From JBAQMG01 sp049302575 (GTDB lineage Bacteria > Bacillota > Desulfitobacteriia > Desulfitobacteriales > Desulfitobacteriaceae), in the NCBI GenBank assembly GCA_049302575.1, contig JBAQMG010000078.1, forward strand, positions 1 through 15,942: DNA of 15,942 nucleotides. The letters are read 5' to 3'. Shown here piece after piece: positions 1 to 6,100 of this stretch. The translations under genes were made by a program, and so were the position numbers. Below the pieces are notes generated by a model. That model ran no database searches. It had not been told where the DNA came from and worked only from the letters and a program-made list of their open reading frames with translations. Every line of letters starts with the position of its first letter. Position 1 is the stretch's first letter.

Positions 1-107
1 GTGATATGGATCTTTAAAAGTTAGAGCTATAAGTGCCCATGATACTATCGTAGCATAATGTCATGATTTTTGTGAATGCCTGAGTAGTAACGTCTTTTGT
101 ATATTCA

Positions 108-137
108 TAAAAGAGTCCGAGCAAACAGCCCGGACTC
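108..137 (-). terminator. Probable terminator of the sspF-like gene
   Basis: On the minus strand, 7-bp arms (113-119 with 131-137, GAGTCCG/CGGACTC) enclose an 11-nt loop and are followed by a short run of four T. It lies 33 bases beyond the stop codon of the minus-strand spore-protein gene, where a factor-independent terminator is expected. The short T run makes it a modest rather than a strong terminator. Confidence 0.6.
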
Positions 138-170
138 AAGTTGTCCAAGAAACCCCCAGATTAGATAGAA

Positions 171-353
171 CTACATACTTTTCCCATGAAGATTTCGTTC
201 AGCAAGCTGAATGGCTTTTTTTACCATGTTTCCACAATCTCTAGAGGAAACCCCACCGAATCCTTCTTGTCGGAGAGTGTTACCAAAGCCAAGTTCTGTT
301 GCGATTTGTTCCTTAAGTTCGTAAGACATCACACTTTTACGTCGTCTAGACAT
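171..353 (-). CDS. sspF: Small acid-soluble spore protein, SspF-like (alpha/beta-type SASP)
   Basis: A 60-residue protein that should coat and protect spore DNA in the forespore. It opens with MSRRRKSVMS, continues with a LKEQIATELGFGNT helix, and ends with a GNMVKKAIQLAER helix. This matches B. subtilis SspF (MGRRRGVMSDEFKYELAKDLGFYDT ... GNMVKRAIEIAE) along its whole length, as recalled from knowledge of the family. I start it at the ATG on 353 rather than at 380, because AAAGGAGG lies just upstream of 353 on the minus strand and family members begin at this methionine. The gene diverges from the serA leader and has its own terminator at 108-137. I could not find a convincing sigma-G promoter by eye, although spore expression is expected for the family. 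A Cys within SSRDCGN is unusual for SASPs but does not disturb the motif. Confidence 0.9.
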   Translation of the reverse strand: MSRRRKSVMSYELKEQIATELGFGNTLRQEGFGGVSSRDCGNMVKKAIQLAERNLHGKSM

Positions 354-377
354 TATGAAGGCCTCCTTTGTTAGTAG

Positions 378-417
378 CATAACTTCATCATTTTTTTGCT
401 TGCGTGATGAAGTTATG
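378..417. promoter_or_regulatory. Perfect 13-bp inverted repeat upstream of the sspF-like gene
   Basis: The arms CATAACTTCATCA (378-390) and TGATGAAGTTATG (405-417) are exact reverse complements around a 14-nt centre. On the minus strand the repeat sits a few bases before the ribosome binding site of the spore-protein gene; on the plus strand it lies 50 bases before the serA promoter. It has no following T run in the minus direction, so an operator or a 5'-UTR stem-loop is likelier than a terminator. Its function is unknown. Confidence 0.55.
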
Positions 418-466
418 GTTATTGTAACTCAGAAGGAAAAGGAATATGTAAAAAGGCAAAAAACAC

Positions 467-495
467 TTGACTTTACTGAGAGAACATCTTATAAT
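467..495 (+). promoter_or_regulatory. Sigma-A promoter of the serA T-box leader
   Basis: A -35 box TTGACT (467-472, one mismatch to consensus) and a perfect -10 box TATAAT (490-495) are separated by 17 bases, the ideal spacing. Transcription would begin near 502, about 50 bases before the first conserved T-box sequence. This promoter is among the clearest in the window and explains the region without needing any coding sequence there. Confidence 0.85.
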
Positions 496-501
496 CAAAA
501 A

Positions 502-722
502 ATGCAATATAGTAAACGCAATGATGGGGAAGTTGGTTGTTGATGTTCGAAGAGAGTCGGCGGTTGGTGCAAGCTGATGAACAAAACAAAATGATTCCGT
601 CCCTGAGCGGCTGATGAAGAATCTTGACGGGATCGCCCGATATAGCGAATAGAGTTGGCCGTATGGCAACTTGGGTGGCAACGCGGGAAGTCCTCTCGTC
701 CCTTTAGGGATGGGAGTTTTTT
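502..722 (+). ncRNA. T-box riboswitch leader, probably tRNA-Ser responsive
   Basis: This leader controls transcription of serA by sensing uncharged tRNA. Visible parts are AGAGAG (551-556), GGTG (566-569), a putative specifier codon TCC (596-598, Ser) followed by G and a TGAGC end of stem I, and the T-box proper GGGTGGCAACGCGGG at 673-687, which contacts the tRNA acceptor end. The terminator follows at 693-722. The Ser assignment rests on the TCC position and on the serine-pathway gene downstream. A second TCC at 600-602 is a less likely specifier. Stem I looks short; I did not fold it fully. Confidence 0.85.
693..722 (+). terminator. T-box intrinsic terminator
   Basis: A 10-bp stem (693-702 with 707-716, including two wobble pairs) with loop TTTA is followed by six T (717-722). 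It begins just after the T-box sequence, so the antiterminator pairing would compete with it. It ends transcription when tRNA is charged. Confidence 0.88.
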
Positions 723-795
723 GTGTTTTTATTCTATAGTCTAAACTGTGTGGCACTAAAAGCCACTTAAAAAAGTTATGATGGAGGGTTAAATA

Positions 796-2379
796 ATGAA
801 AATCTTAGTAACTGATAAGGTTTCTGAATTAGGGGTAGCTATATTACAAAGGGAATTTTCCGTGGATGTAAAGAATAATTTGTCTCCGGAAGAATTATTG
901 CAAATCATTTCGGAATATGATGCTCTGGTTGTGCGGAGTGAAACCAAAGTAACAAAAGCTGTTTTAGATGTTGCAACCAATTTGAAAGTCATTGGTCGTG
1001 CTGGGGTTGGTGTGGATAACATTGATGTAGCTGCCGCTACCCAAAAAGGTGTCATTGTCCTCAATGCACCGGATGGAAATACTATTGCTGCTACTGAGCA
1101 TACCATGGCAATGATGATGGCTTTGGCTAGGAATATTCCCCAAGCTTACCGCTCTATGAAAGAAGGAAAATGGGAACGCAACAAATTCATGGGCATAGAA
1201 ATGCGTGGCAAAACTCTGGGTATTATCGGCTTGGGCAGAATAGGTTCTGGCGTGGCAAAACGAGCAATCGCTATGGAAATGAATATTATGGCCTATGATC
1301 CTTTTATTACTACTGAACGGGCTACGGAACTTGGGATTCAACTCGCTGACCTTGATGCTATTTACGCAGCTTCTGACTTCCTTACCTTTCATCTTCCACT
1401 GACTTCGGAAACTAAGGGTATGCTTAATAAAGAGACTTTTGCTAAAATGAAAAAAGGAATTAGACTTGTGCAGTGTGCGCGTGGAGGAATAATTGTCGAA
1501 GAGGATTTACTTGAGGCGGTTAAAGAAGGAATCGTGGCTGGTGCGGCAATCGATGTTTTTGATAAAGAACCGGTTGATCCCCAGAATTCACTCTTGGCTT
1601 TGGATAATGTTATCTATACTCCCCACCTAGGAGCATCGACTAAAGAGGCTCAAGTTGGCGTAGCAGTTGATGTGGCCGAGGGAGTTTTAATTGCTCTGCG
1701 TGGTGAGCCGGTCATGACAGCCGTTAACATGCCCCCGATTGCGGCGCAAGTCATGGAAATTATTAAACCTTATCTTTATTTAGCAGAAAAAATGGGGAAT
1801 TTAGCGGTTAGCCTAGCCGATGGACGGATTAATTCAATCGAGGTAGAGTACAATGGGGAAATTAGTGAAGTTGACACTAAAATGTTGACCCTTGCTATTT
1901 TAAAGGGAATGTTAAACCCCCTTCTCCAAGGCACAGTGAACTACGTCAGTGCCCCAGTGATTGCTAAATCCAGAGGGATTAAGATTAAAGAGGTAAGGAG
2001 CAATGAGACAGAGAACTTTGCAAATTTAATCAGTGTACGTGTACAAACCGATAAAAACGAACATCGGGTGGCTGGAACCCTTTTCGGTCGTCAAGAGGAT
2101 CGAATTGTCCTGATTGATCAATATCGGGTTGATGTGGATCCGAAAGGTTATTTGCTGATCGCCCCGCACAATGATCGTCCTGGTATCATTGGGAAGGTCG
2201 GTAATATTTTGGGTGAAAACGAGATCAATATAACAAGCATGCAGGTAGGACGCAGCGAAGAAGAAGGCAAACAATTAATGGTTGTAGGAGTTCAAACTGA
2301 TATTTCTAATGATGTTCTATTAAAAATTAAGGCTGTGGATGGCATATTGGGCGGCAAGGTTGTTAATTTTGATGCATGA
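796..2379 (+). CDS. serA: D-3-phosphoglycerate dehydrogenase
   Basis: This enzyme catalyses the NAD-dependent oxidation of 3-phosphoglycerate to 3-phosphohydroxypyruvate, the first step of serine synthesis, in the cytosol. At 527 residues it is the long form, like B. subtilis SerA. The N-terminal substrate-binding part is followed by a Rossmann NAD site GLGRIG (145-150). The catalytic Arg lies in CARGG (R229), the Glu in DKEP (E258), and the His in TPHLGAST (H277). An intervening allosteric domain spans about 320-450, and a C-terminal ACT domain (about 452-527, starting YLLIAPHNDRPG) normally binds serine for feedback. A GGAGGG ribosome site at 783-788 supports the ATG at 796. Control is by the upstream T-box. 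serC, often adjacent in relatives, is not present in this window. Confidence 0.97.
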   Translation: MKILVTDKVSELGVAILQREFSVDVKNNLSPEELLQIISEYDALVVRSETKVTKAVLDVATNLKVIGRAGVGVDNIDVAAATQKGVIVLNAPDGNTIAATEHTMAMMMALARNIPQAYRSMKEGKWERNKFMGIEMRGKTLGIIGLGRIGSGVAKRAIAMEMNIMAYDPFITTERATELGIQLADLDAIYAASDFLTFHLPLTSETKGMLNKETFAKMKKGIRLVQCARGGIIVEEDLLEAVKEGIVAGAAIDVFDKEPVDPQNSLLALDNVIYTPHLGASTKEAQVGVAVDVAEGVLIALRGEPVMTAVNMPPIAAQVMEIIKPYLYLAEKMGNLAVSLADGRINSIEVEYNGEISEVDTKMLTLAILKGMLNPLLQGTVNYVSAPVIAKSRGIKIKEVRSNETENFANLISVRVQTDKNEHRVAGTLFGRQEDRIVLIDQYRVDVDPKGYLLIAPHNDRPGIIGKVGNILGENEINITSMQVGRSEEEGKQLMVVGVQTDISNDVLLKIKAVDGILGGKVVNFDA

Positions 2380-2400
2380 GATCATGAAATCATGATCTCA
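2377..2400. repeat. Palindrome overlapping the serA stop codon
   Basis: Perfect 11-bp arms TGAGATCATGA (2377-2387) and TCATGATCTCA (2390-2400) flank two bases, and the first three bases are the serA stop codon. No T run follows, so it is not a classical terminator by itself. It could protect the 3' end or act with the hairpin 40 bases downstream. Confidence 0.6.
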
Positions 2401-2439
2401 TGGCTTCTGATGCCTGACATCTGACAATATGTGGACATT

Positions 2440-2469
2440 AAGAAAAAGCGCAGAGATGCGCTTTTTCTT
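2440..2469. terminator. Bidirectional terminator after serA
   Basis: A 13-bp perfect stem (2440-2452 with 2457-2469) has loop GAGA. The core is GCGCA/TGCGC, and the outer stem is AAGAAAAA/TTTTTCTT, which supplies a U-rich tail in either direction. It closes the serA transcription unit. Confidence 0.85.
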
Positions 2470-2534
2470 GCTATTTCCAGACTATTAGTATTAAAACAAT
2501 TGACTCCAGAAAGCATGATTGGAGAGGAAAAATT

Positions 2535-2703
2535 ATGATGAATAAAGAGCCTTCGGCAGTAAGGGAAATACATGAAATTCGTGAAAAGCATTATGAAGAA
2601 ACGAAGGATCTCAGTTCGGAAGAACGTATTTAGAAGGATAAATGAAAGCGGCAAGGAAGCAATGAAGTTAATTGAAGTATTAAGAAAAGATAGAGTATCA
2701 TAA
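2535..2703 (+). pseudogene. Small gene broken by a frameshift (short charged protein of unknown function)
   Basis: GGAGAGG (2521-2527) precedes two ATG codons at 2535 and 2538. The frame reads MMNKEPSAVREIHEIREKHY and on to a TAG at 2631 after 32 residues. From about 2629 the +1 frame continues FRRINESGKEAMKLIEVLRK to a TAA at 2701, with the same charged, helical character. Joined, they make a protein of about 55 residues resembling small proteins of the type IREIRExxYEETKxMSxEE...EA, which are common in anaerobes and sometimes beside toxin genes. That resemblance is from memory and is uncertain. The break may be a real mutation, a sequencing error in the ATTTAGA stretch, or a genuine 32-residue protein. 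No partner toxin gene is visible. Confidence 0.5.
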
Positions 2704-2728
2704 ACACAAGTAACCCAGTTCGTCAGTC

Positions 2729-2748
2729 AAACGGTAACCAGTTTTTTT
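2729..2748 (+). terminator. Weak hairpin with T run after the frameshifted gene
   Basis: A short imperfect stem (AAACGG / CC-A-GTTT, 2729-2744) runs into seven T (2742-2748). The stem has only six pairs and a bulge, so the call rests mainly on the T run and on its position between two genes. Confidence 0.35.
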
Positions 2749-2816
2749 GTATTTGTTATTAATTAAGTGCCACTTATCTTCGTTCGGATAGATAAGGGGT
2801 ATTTTCACGCTATAAA

Positions 2817-2844
2817 TTGGAATTTGCCAGAAAGATGGTATAAT
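2817..2844 (+). promoter_or_regulatory. Probable sigma-A promoter of the endonuclease IV-like gene
   Basis: A perfect TATAAT (2839-2844) lies 16 bases after TTGGAA (2817-2822, four of six matches to TTGACA). The start codon is 35 bases further on. A hairpin (2770-2778 with 2791-2799, one mismatch) lies just upstream and has no T run. Confidence 0.5.
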
Positions 2845-2878
2845 GGACAAGCAAAGTATGACCCAAGGGGGGATATAA

Positions 2879-3706
2879 TTGCCTTTATTATTTGGAACAG
2901 CGGGAGTGCCACTCTCTGCCCAAGATCGTTCTAGTGAGGGTGGAGTCAAGCGAATACGTGAGCTACAGCTGGGAGCGTTAGAATTAGAATTCGTCCAAGG
3001 CGTTAGAATGGGGATGGAGAAGGCCAAGCGGATCGCACAAGTTGCGTTGGAGCAAGGAATAGCTTTAAGCTGTCATGGTCCTTATTGGATTAATTTGAAT
3101 TCCCGTGAAAGTGAAAAGATTACAGCCAGTAAAGAAAGAATTCTACACACCGCCCGAATTGCCAAAATTTTAGGCGTGCGTAGTGTAATATTTCATCCCG
3201 CTTTTAATCATGAAGATGCACCGGAAATTGTTTTTAAGAGAGTGTTTCTAGAGTTAACTGAGGTTCGGGAAATTTTGGCTGCCGAGGAAAACGAAGTCAT
3301 CTTACGACCGGAAACAACGGGTAAAGGCTCACAGTTTGGCAATTTACAAGAGACTATTAAGTTAGCGCAGCAGATACCTGGTGTCTTACCCTGCATAGAT
3401 TTTGCTCATTTACATGCTCGTACTAATGGGCGTTTTAATACTTACGAGGAGTTTTGTGGTGTTTTGGAGGAAACTGCTGAAGCCCTCGGAGAACGGTGGA
3501 ACAAGAATGTCCATTTCCATATCGCGGGAATTGAATATGGCTTAAAGGGTGAAAAACGTCATTTGATATTGCAAGAGTCAGATCTGCGTTATGTTGATCT
3601 AATGAAAGCCTTACATACTTTTGGGGTGGAAGGCTTAGCGATTTGTGAAAGTCCAAATCTTGAAGAAGATGCGCTTTTGCTGCAAAATATCTATACTTCT
3701 CTTTAG
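2879..3706 (+). CDS. Endonuclease IV-like TIM-barrel protein (AP endonuclease family 2)
   Basis: A 275-residue protein with the metal-ligand pattern of endonuclease IV, which cuts DNA at abasic sites using three zinc ions. Candidate ligands are H66 (SCHGPYW), H106 (IFHPAF), E145 (LRPETTGKG), D174 and H177 (CIDFAHLH), H212/H214 (VHFHIAG) and E257 (ICESPN). Their order and spacing match the family. The fit is good, but the loops differ from E. coli Nfo, so a non-DNA role as a sugar-isomerase-like TIM-barrel enzyme cannot be excluded. Translation starts at TTG 2879, preceded by AAGGGGGGAT (2865-2874); no in-frame ATG lies near a better site. The gene is followed after its TAG by a repeat array and the DUF3786 gene. 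Confidence 0.8.
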   Translation: MPLLFGTAGVPLSAQDRSSEGGVKRIRELQLGALELEFVQGVRMGMEKAKRIAQVALEQGIALSCHGPYWINLNSRESEKITASKERILHTARIAKILGVRSVIFHPAFNHEDAPEIVFKRVFLELTEVREILAAEENEVILRPETTGKGSQFGNLQETIKLAQQIPGVLPCIDFAHLHARTNGRFNTYEEFCGVLEETAEALGERWNKNVHFHIAGIEYGLKGEKRHLILQESDLRYVDLMKALHTFGVEGLAICESPNLEEDALLLQNIYTSL

Positions 3707-3785
3707 AAAAGCAGAAAAGCAGAAAAGCAGAAAAGCAGAAAAGCAGAAAAGCAGAAAAGCAGAAAAGCAGAAAAGCAGAAAAGCA
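3707..3785. repeat. 8-bp tandem repeat array (AAAAGCAG, 9.9 copies)
   Basis: Nine exact copies of AAAAGCAG (3707-3778) and a partial tenth (3779-3785) begin at the base after the stop codon of the endonuclease IV-like gene. The copies are identical, which suggests recent slippage expansion or active homogenisation. The minus-strand reading gives a repetitive hydrophobic peptide, which I take as an artefact. Confidence 0.95.
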
Positions 3786-3822
3786 AGCGAGTAAGTAAGT
3801 AAGTAAGCGAGCGAGCAAGTAG
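3783..3822. repeat. 4-bp degenerate tandem repeat (GTAA/GCGA)
   Basis: Directly after the 8-bp array the sequence keeps a 4-base period: GCAA, GCGA, four GTAA, two GCGA, GCAA, GTAG. It leads without a gap into the purine-rich AGGAAAGGAAG (3821-3831) that serves as ribosome binding site of the next gene. Confidence 0.85.
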
Positions 3823-3841
3823 GAAAGGAAGAAAATAAATA

Positions 3842-4447
3842 ATGAATTATGTACCTGCTATGCAGACTGCCCAAGAAAAGTTTAGGACTTGTTCCCTAGA
3901 GGATATGGAACGTTGCTCCAGGTACCAAGTCAAAGAAAACCGTTTTCAAATCGATTTTCTGGGACAACAATTTGAAGTAGAATATCCTTCAGGTAAATTC
4001 TTTCCGGAACCAGCTCCGGAAGGGGAACTCCCTATTTTCGCTCAGATATTAATCCTGCATTACCTAGCTAATCCTACAGTAACCTTAGAAGAAGGAAAGT
4101 TTATCTCCTATAAAGAACTACCTGGCGGGAATATCTATATCCAACCCTTTACTAATCGGGCGATTCGGCCATTGGCTTCATTTTTTGGAGCACTACCCCA
4201 ACGCTTAATTGAAGCTGCAGCTTTAATTGGAGGACAACAAGTGGCTCATGGAGATGCTGGGGTGACAATCCGTGTCTTCCCCCGAATTCCAGTGACTCTG
4301 GTAATATGGGGAGGGGACGACGAATTTCCGGCCTCAGCCAATATTTTATTTGATACCTCTGCTTCAGCAATGTTACCAACGGAGGATTATGCCGTTCTGG
4401 CGAGTTTTGTAGTAGCAACGTTGAAACGTTTGGCGGCTCAAACTTAA
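3842..4447 (+). CDS. DUF3786 domain protein of unknown function
   Basis: A 201-residue soluble protein with no signal peptide or membrane segment. The block ILHYLANP (about 71-78), the KELPGG segment (about 90-95), and the NRAIRPLASFFG stretch are typical of DUF3786, as are VFPRIPVTLVIWGGDDEFP and LPTEDYAVLASF near the end. This family is found mainly in strict anaerobes (clostridia, methanogens, sulfate reducers), sometimes fused to iron-sulfur domains, and its function is not known. N-terminal Cys residues (about C17 and C25) are not arranged as a cluster motif. The start at 3842 is supported by AGGAAAGGAAG ten bases upstream. It is separated from the endonuclease IV-like gene only by the repeat arrays and may be co-transcribed with it. 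Confidence 0.82.
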   Translation: MNYVPAMQTAQEKFRTCSLEDMERCSRYQVKENRFQIDFLGQQFEVEYPSGKFFPEPAPEGELPIFAQILILHYLANPTVTLEEGKFISYKELPGGNIYIQPFTNRAIRPLASFFGALPQRLIEAAALIGGQQVAHGDAGVTIRVFPRIPVTLVIWGGDDEFPASANILFDTSASAMLPTEDYAVLASFVVATLKRLAAQT

Positions 4448-4473
4448 GTATCTTTGTTTTCTGGCAATAACAA

Positions 4474-4510
4474 AAATCATCGTATAGTCGTTTGGACTAT
4501 ACGGTGATTT
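4474..4510 (+). terminator. Strong hairpin after the DUF3786 gene
   Basis: A 16-bp stem (4474-4489 with 4495-4510, one wobble pair) has loop GTTTG. The 3' arm ends in GATTT followed by GCTTTA, so the T tail is short, and the A-rich 5' side would make it work in both directions. It separates the DUF3786 unit from dprA. Confidence 0.8.
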
Positions 4511-4677
4511 GCTTTATAGTTGAATCAACGATTTTTATTTTCTCTACAACTTATTATCTGCACTCATTTCACAAAATTCCACTTGAAATTATACTTTTCG
4601 ACAAGATTCTACGCAGGAGAAATTTTACTTCATCTCGAAGACATGCGCGAGGCACGAAGCACGATGCTTGATCTGTG
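4511..4677. other. Non-coding stretch before the repeat array
   Basis: I see no gene here. The first 110 bases are AT-rich, with no promoter I would defend. From about 4635 the sequence changes to CGA-rich words: CTCGAAG, then GCGCGAGGCACGAAGCACGA at 4645-4664, similar to words found before trmFO (8205-8238) and after xerC. Confidence 0.5.
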
Positions 4678-4758
4678 ATGTGCTAAATGTAATGTGCTAA
4701 ATGTAATGTGCTAAATGTAATGTGCGATGTGTAATGTGCGATGCGTAATGCGTGATGC
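4678..4758. repeat. 14-bp tandem repeat array with graded decay
   Basis: Three exact copies of ATGTGCTAAATGTA (4678-4719) are followed by ATGTGCGATGTGTA (4720-4733), ATGTGCGATGCGTA (4734-4747) and a partial ATGCGTGATGC (4748-4758). The copies diverge stepwise toward dprA. No coding frame explains the period. Confidence 0.92.
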
Positions 4759-4785
4759 TCAAATATCGAGGTGTGATCCCTAAAG

Positions 4786-4812
4786 TTCGAACCACGCGCA
4801 TCGAACATCGAA
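4786..4812 (+). repeat. 27-nt dispersed repeat, copy 1 (before dprA)
   Basis: The word beginning TTCGAACCACG and ending CATCGAACATCGAA occurs here and again at 13589-13615, with 25 of 27 positions equal (CG versus AA at positions 12-13). Both copies end just before the ribosome binding site of the next gene. Confidence 0.8.
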
Positions 4813-4827
4813 ATAGGGGGGTAGAGA

Positions 4828-5982
4828 ATGGAGAGGTTTATCGAGGCTGAAAAACAAAGTAGAGCGGCTTTTCGCACGTTGCCTGGTATCGGGAGTCAGC
4901 GGTTACGTTTGTTGATTGCCTATTTCGGCAGTGCGCAGGCTGCCTGGTCAGCATCCTTTGAGGACTATCTAACGTGGGGTCAGGCATCTTGGGCCTTGAA
5001 GGTCTTACCTTTGAGAAAAGAAATTAATCCTGCTTTAATCAAAGAACGTTTGGATACTGAAGGAATTTTAACGGTAATTCCTGAGGAAGAGCATTATCCT
5101 AGGCTGTTGGCAGAGCTCAGTGATGCTCCGCCAATCCTCTATTATAAGGGGCAATTACGACCAGCCAAAGAGGCCTTGGCGATTGTGGGTTCACGACGGG
5201 CAACTGCTTATGGGAGAGCTGCGGCTGGTTTCTTGTCACGGGAGGTAGCCGCCAAGGGTATTGTGATTGTCAGTGGTTTAGCCAGAGGAATAGACACTGC
5301 TGCCCATGAAGGGGCATTAGCAGCTCACGGTGAAACTTGGGCTTTTTTAGGTAGCGGACTTGAGCGGATTTATCCACCTGAAAATAGCAAGCTTGCCCAG
5401 CGTATTTTAGATAATGGGGCCTTACTGAGTGAATTTACTCCTGGTACCCCTCCGGAAGCACGCCATTTTCCAGCGCGCAACCGTCTTATTAGTGGTTGTT
5501 CGCGTGGGGTTGTCGTGGTAGAGGCTGCAGAAAAGAGTGGAGCTCTGATTACGGTAGATTTTGCGCTTGAACAAGGACGGGAAGTTTTTGCAGTTCCGGG
5601 ACCGATTTTTAGCGAAATGAGTAAAGGTACGCATTACTTGTTACGTTTAGGGGCAAAGCTAGTAGCAAGAACGGAAGATATCTGGGCTGAAATCCCTTTG
5701 TGGTCAGAAGGTAGCGCAGTGAAGTCCAACGAAAAAATGGGTAAAACTAGCAGTAACACTACTAATCTTACACGTGTGAAAGCAACCTTAAATATGACCG
5801 ATCAGGAAATTGGTTTGGCAGTCCTTGACCTGCTGAGCGATACTCCTTTACATATTGATCAGATTGTTCTGAGTTCTACTTATTCAGCTAGCGGTATTGC
5901 TCTAACCTTATTGGAGCTTCAATTAGGCGGGAAAATTGAACAACTTCCGGGGCAATGTTATATATTGGCTCGTAAGTGCTAG
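4828..5982 (+). CDS. dprA: DNA-processing protein DprA (Smf)
   Basis: DprA binds incoming single-stranded DNA and loads RecA during natural transformation, and is also kept in many bacteria without known competence. The 384 residues show an N-terminal helix-hairpin-helix-like part (LPGIGSQRLRLL, about 18-29). The Rossmann-like core follows, with IVGSRRAT (119-126), SGLARGID (149-156), FPARNR (214-219), SGALITV (237-243) and SKGTHYLLRLGA (265-276). A C-terminal winged-helix (about 325-380) is typical of the longer DprA forms. GGGGGG at 4816-4821 supports the ATG at 4828. It begins the conserved dprA-topA-trmFO-xerC-hslVU-codY gene string. The sequence before it is repetitive, and I found no clear promoter. 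Confidence 0.95.
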   Translation: MERFIEAEKQSRAAFRTLPGIGSQRLRLLIAYFGSAQAAWSASFEDYLTWGQASWALKVLPLRKEINPALIKERLDTEGILTVIPEEEHYPRLLAELSDAPPILYYKGQLRPAKEALAIVGSRRATAYGRAAAGFLSREVAAKGIVIVSGLARGIDTAAHEGALAAHGETWAFLGSGLERIYPPENSKLAQRILDNGALLSEFTPGTPPEARHFPARNRLISGCSRGVVVVEAAEKSGALITVDFALEQGREVFAVPGPIFSEMSKGTHYLLRLGAKLVARTEDIWAEIPLWSEGSAVKSNEKMGKTSSNTTNLTRVKATLNMTDQEIGLAVLDLLSDTPLHIDQIVLSSTYSASGIALTLLELQLGGKIEQLPGQCYILARKC

Positions 5983-6100
5983 ACACAGCAGAAAAAAGAA
6001 GGTAAGATAGTGCTTGGTTTATTAAAGTAAAAAAATGTTTAAGACAGTTAATCGGAATTTGGTTAAACTTTAAACTTAGTGCTGTTTTTTGAGGTGATTT

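Noticed and set aside
38..70. Possible hairpin CATGA...TCATG followed by ATTTTT near the window start
   Set aside because: Only five outer pairs form, with a poorly pairing centre, and no upstream plus-strand gene is visible to be terminated.
355..543. Plus-strand frame of 62 codons upstream of serA
   Set aside because: It runs through the 13-bp inverted repeat and the consensus sigma-A promoter and has no protein-like conservation that I can see.
388..756. Minus-strand frame of 122 codons
   Set aside because: It lies antisense to the serA promoter and T-box leader, whose conserved bases explain the sequence fully.
3435..3874. Minus-strand hydrophobic frames reading repeated SAFLLFCF
   Set aside because: They are translations of the 8-bp and 4-bp tandem repeats and overlap real plus-strand genes; the membrane-like look is a by-product of the repeat.
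3707..4758. Repeat arrays considered as CRISPR
   Set aside because: Units are 4-14 bp with no unique spacers between them, and no cas genes are present.
4683..4877. Minus-strand frame of 64 codons (HHALRIAHYT...)
   Set aside because: Its end is the 14-bp tandem repeat read backwards, and its start lies inside dprA.
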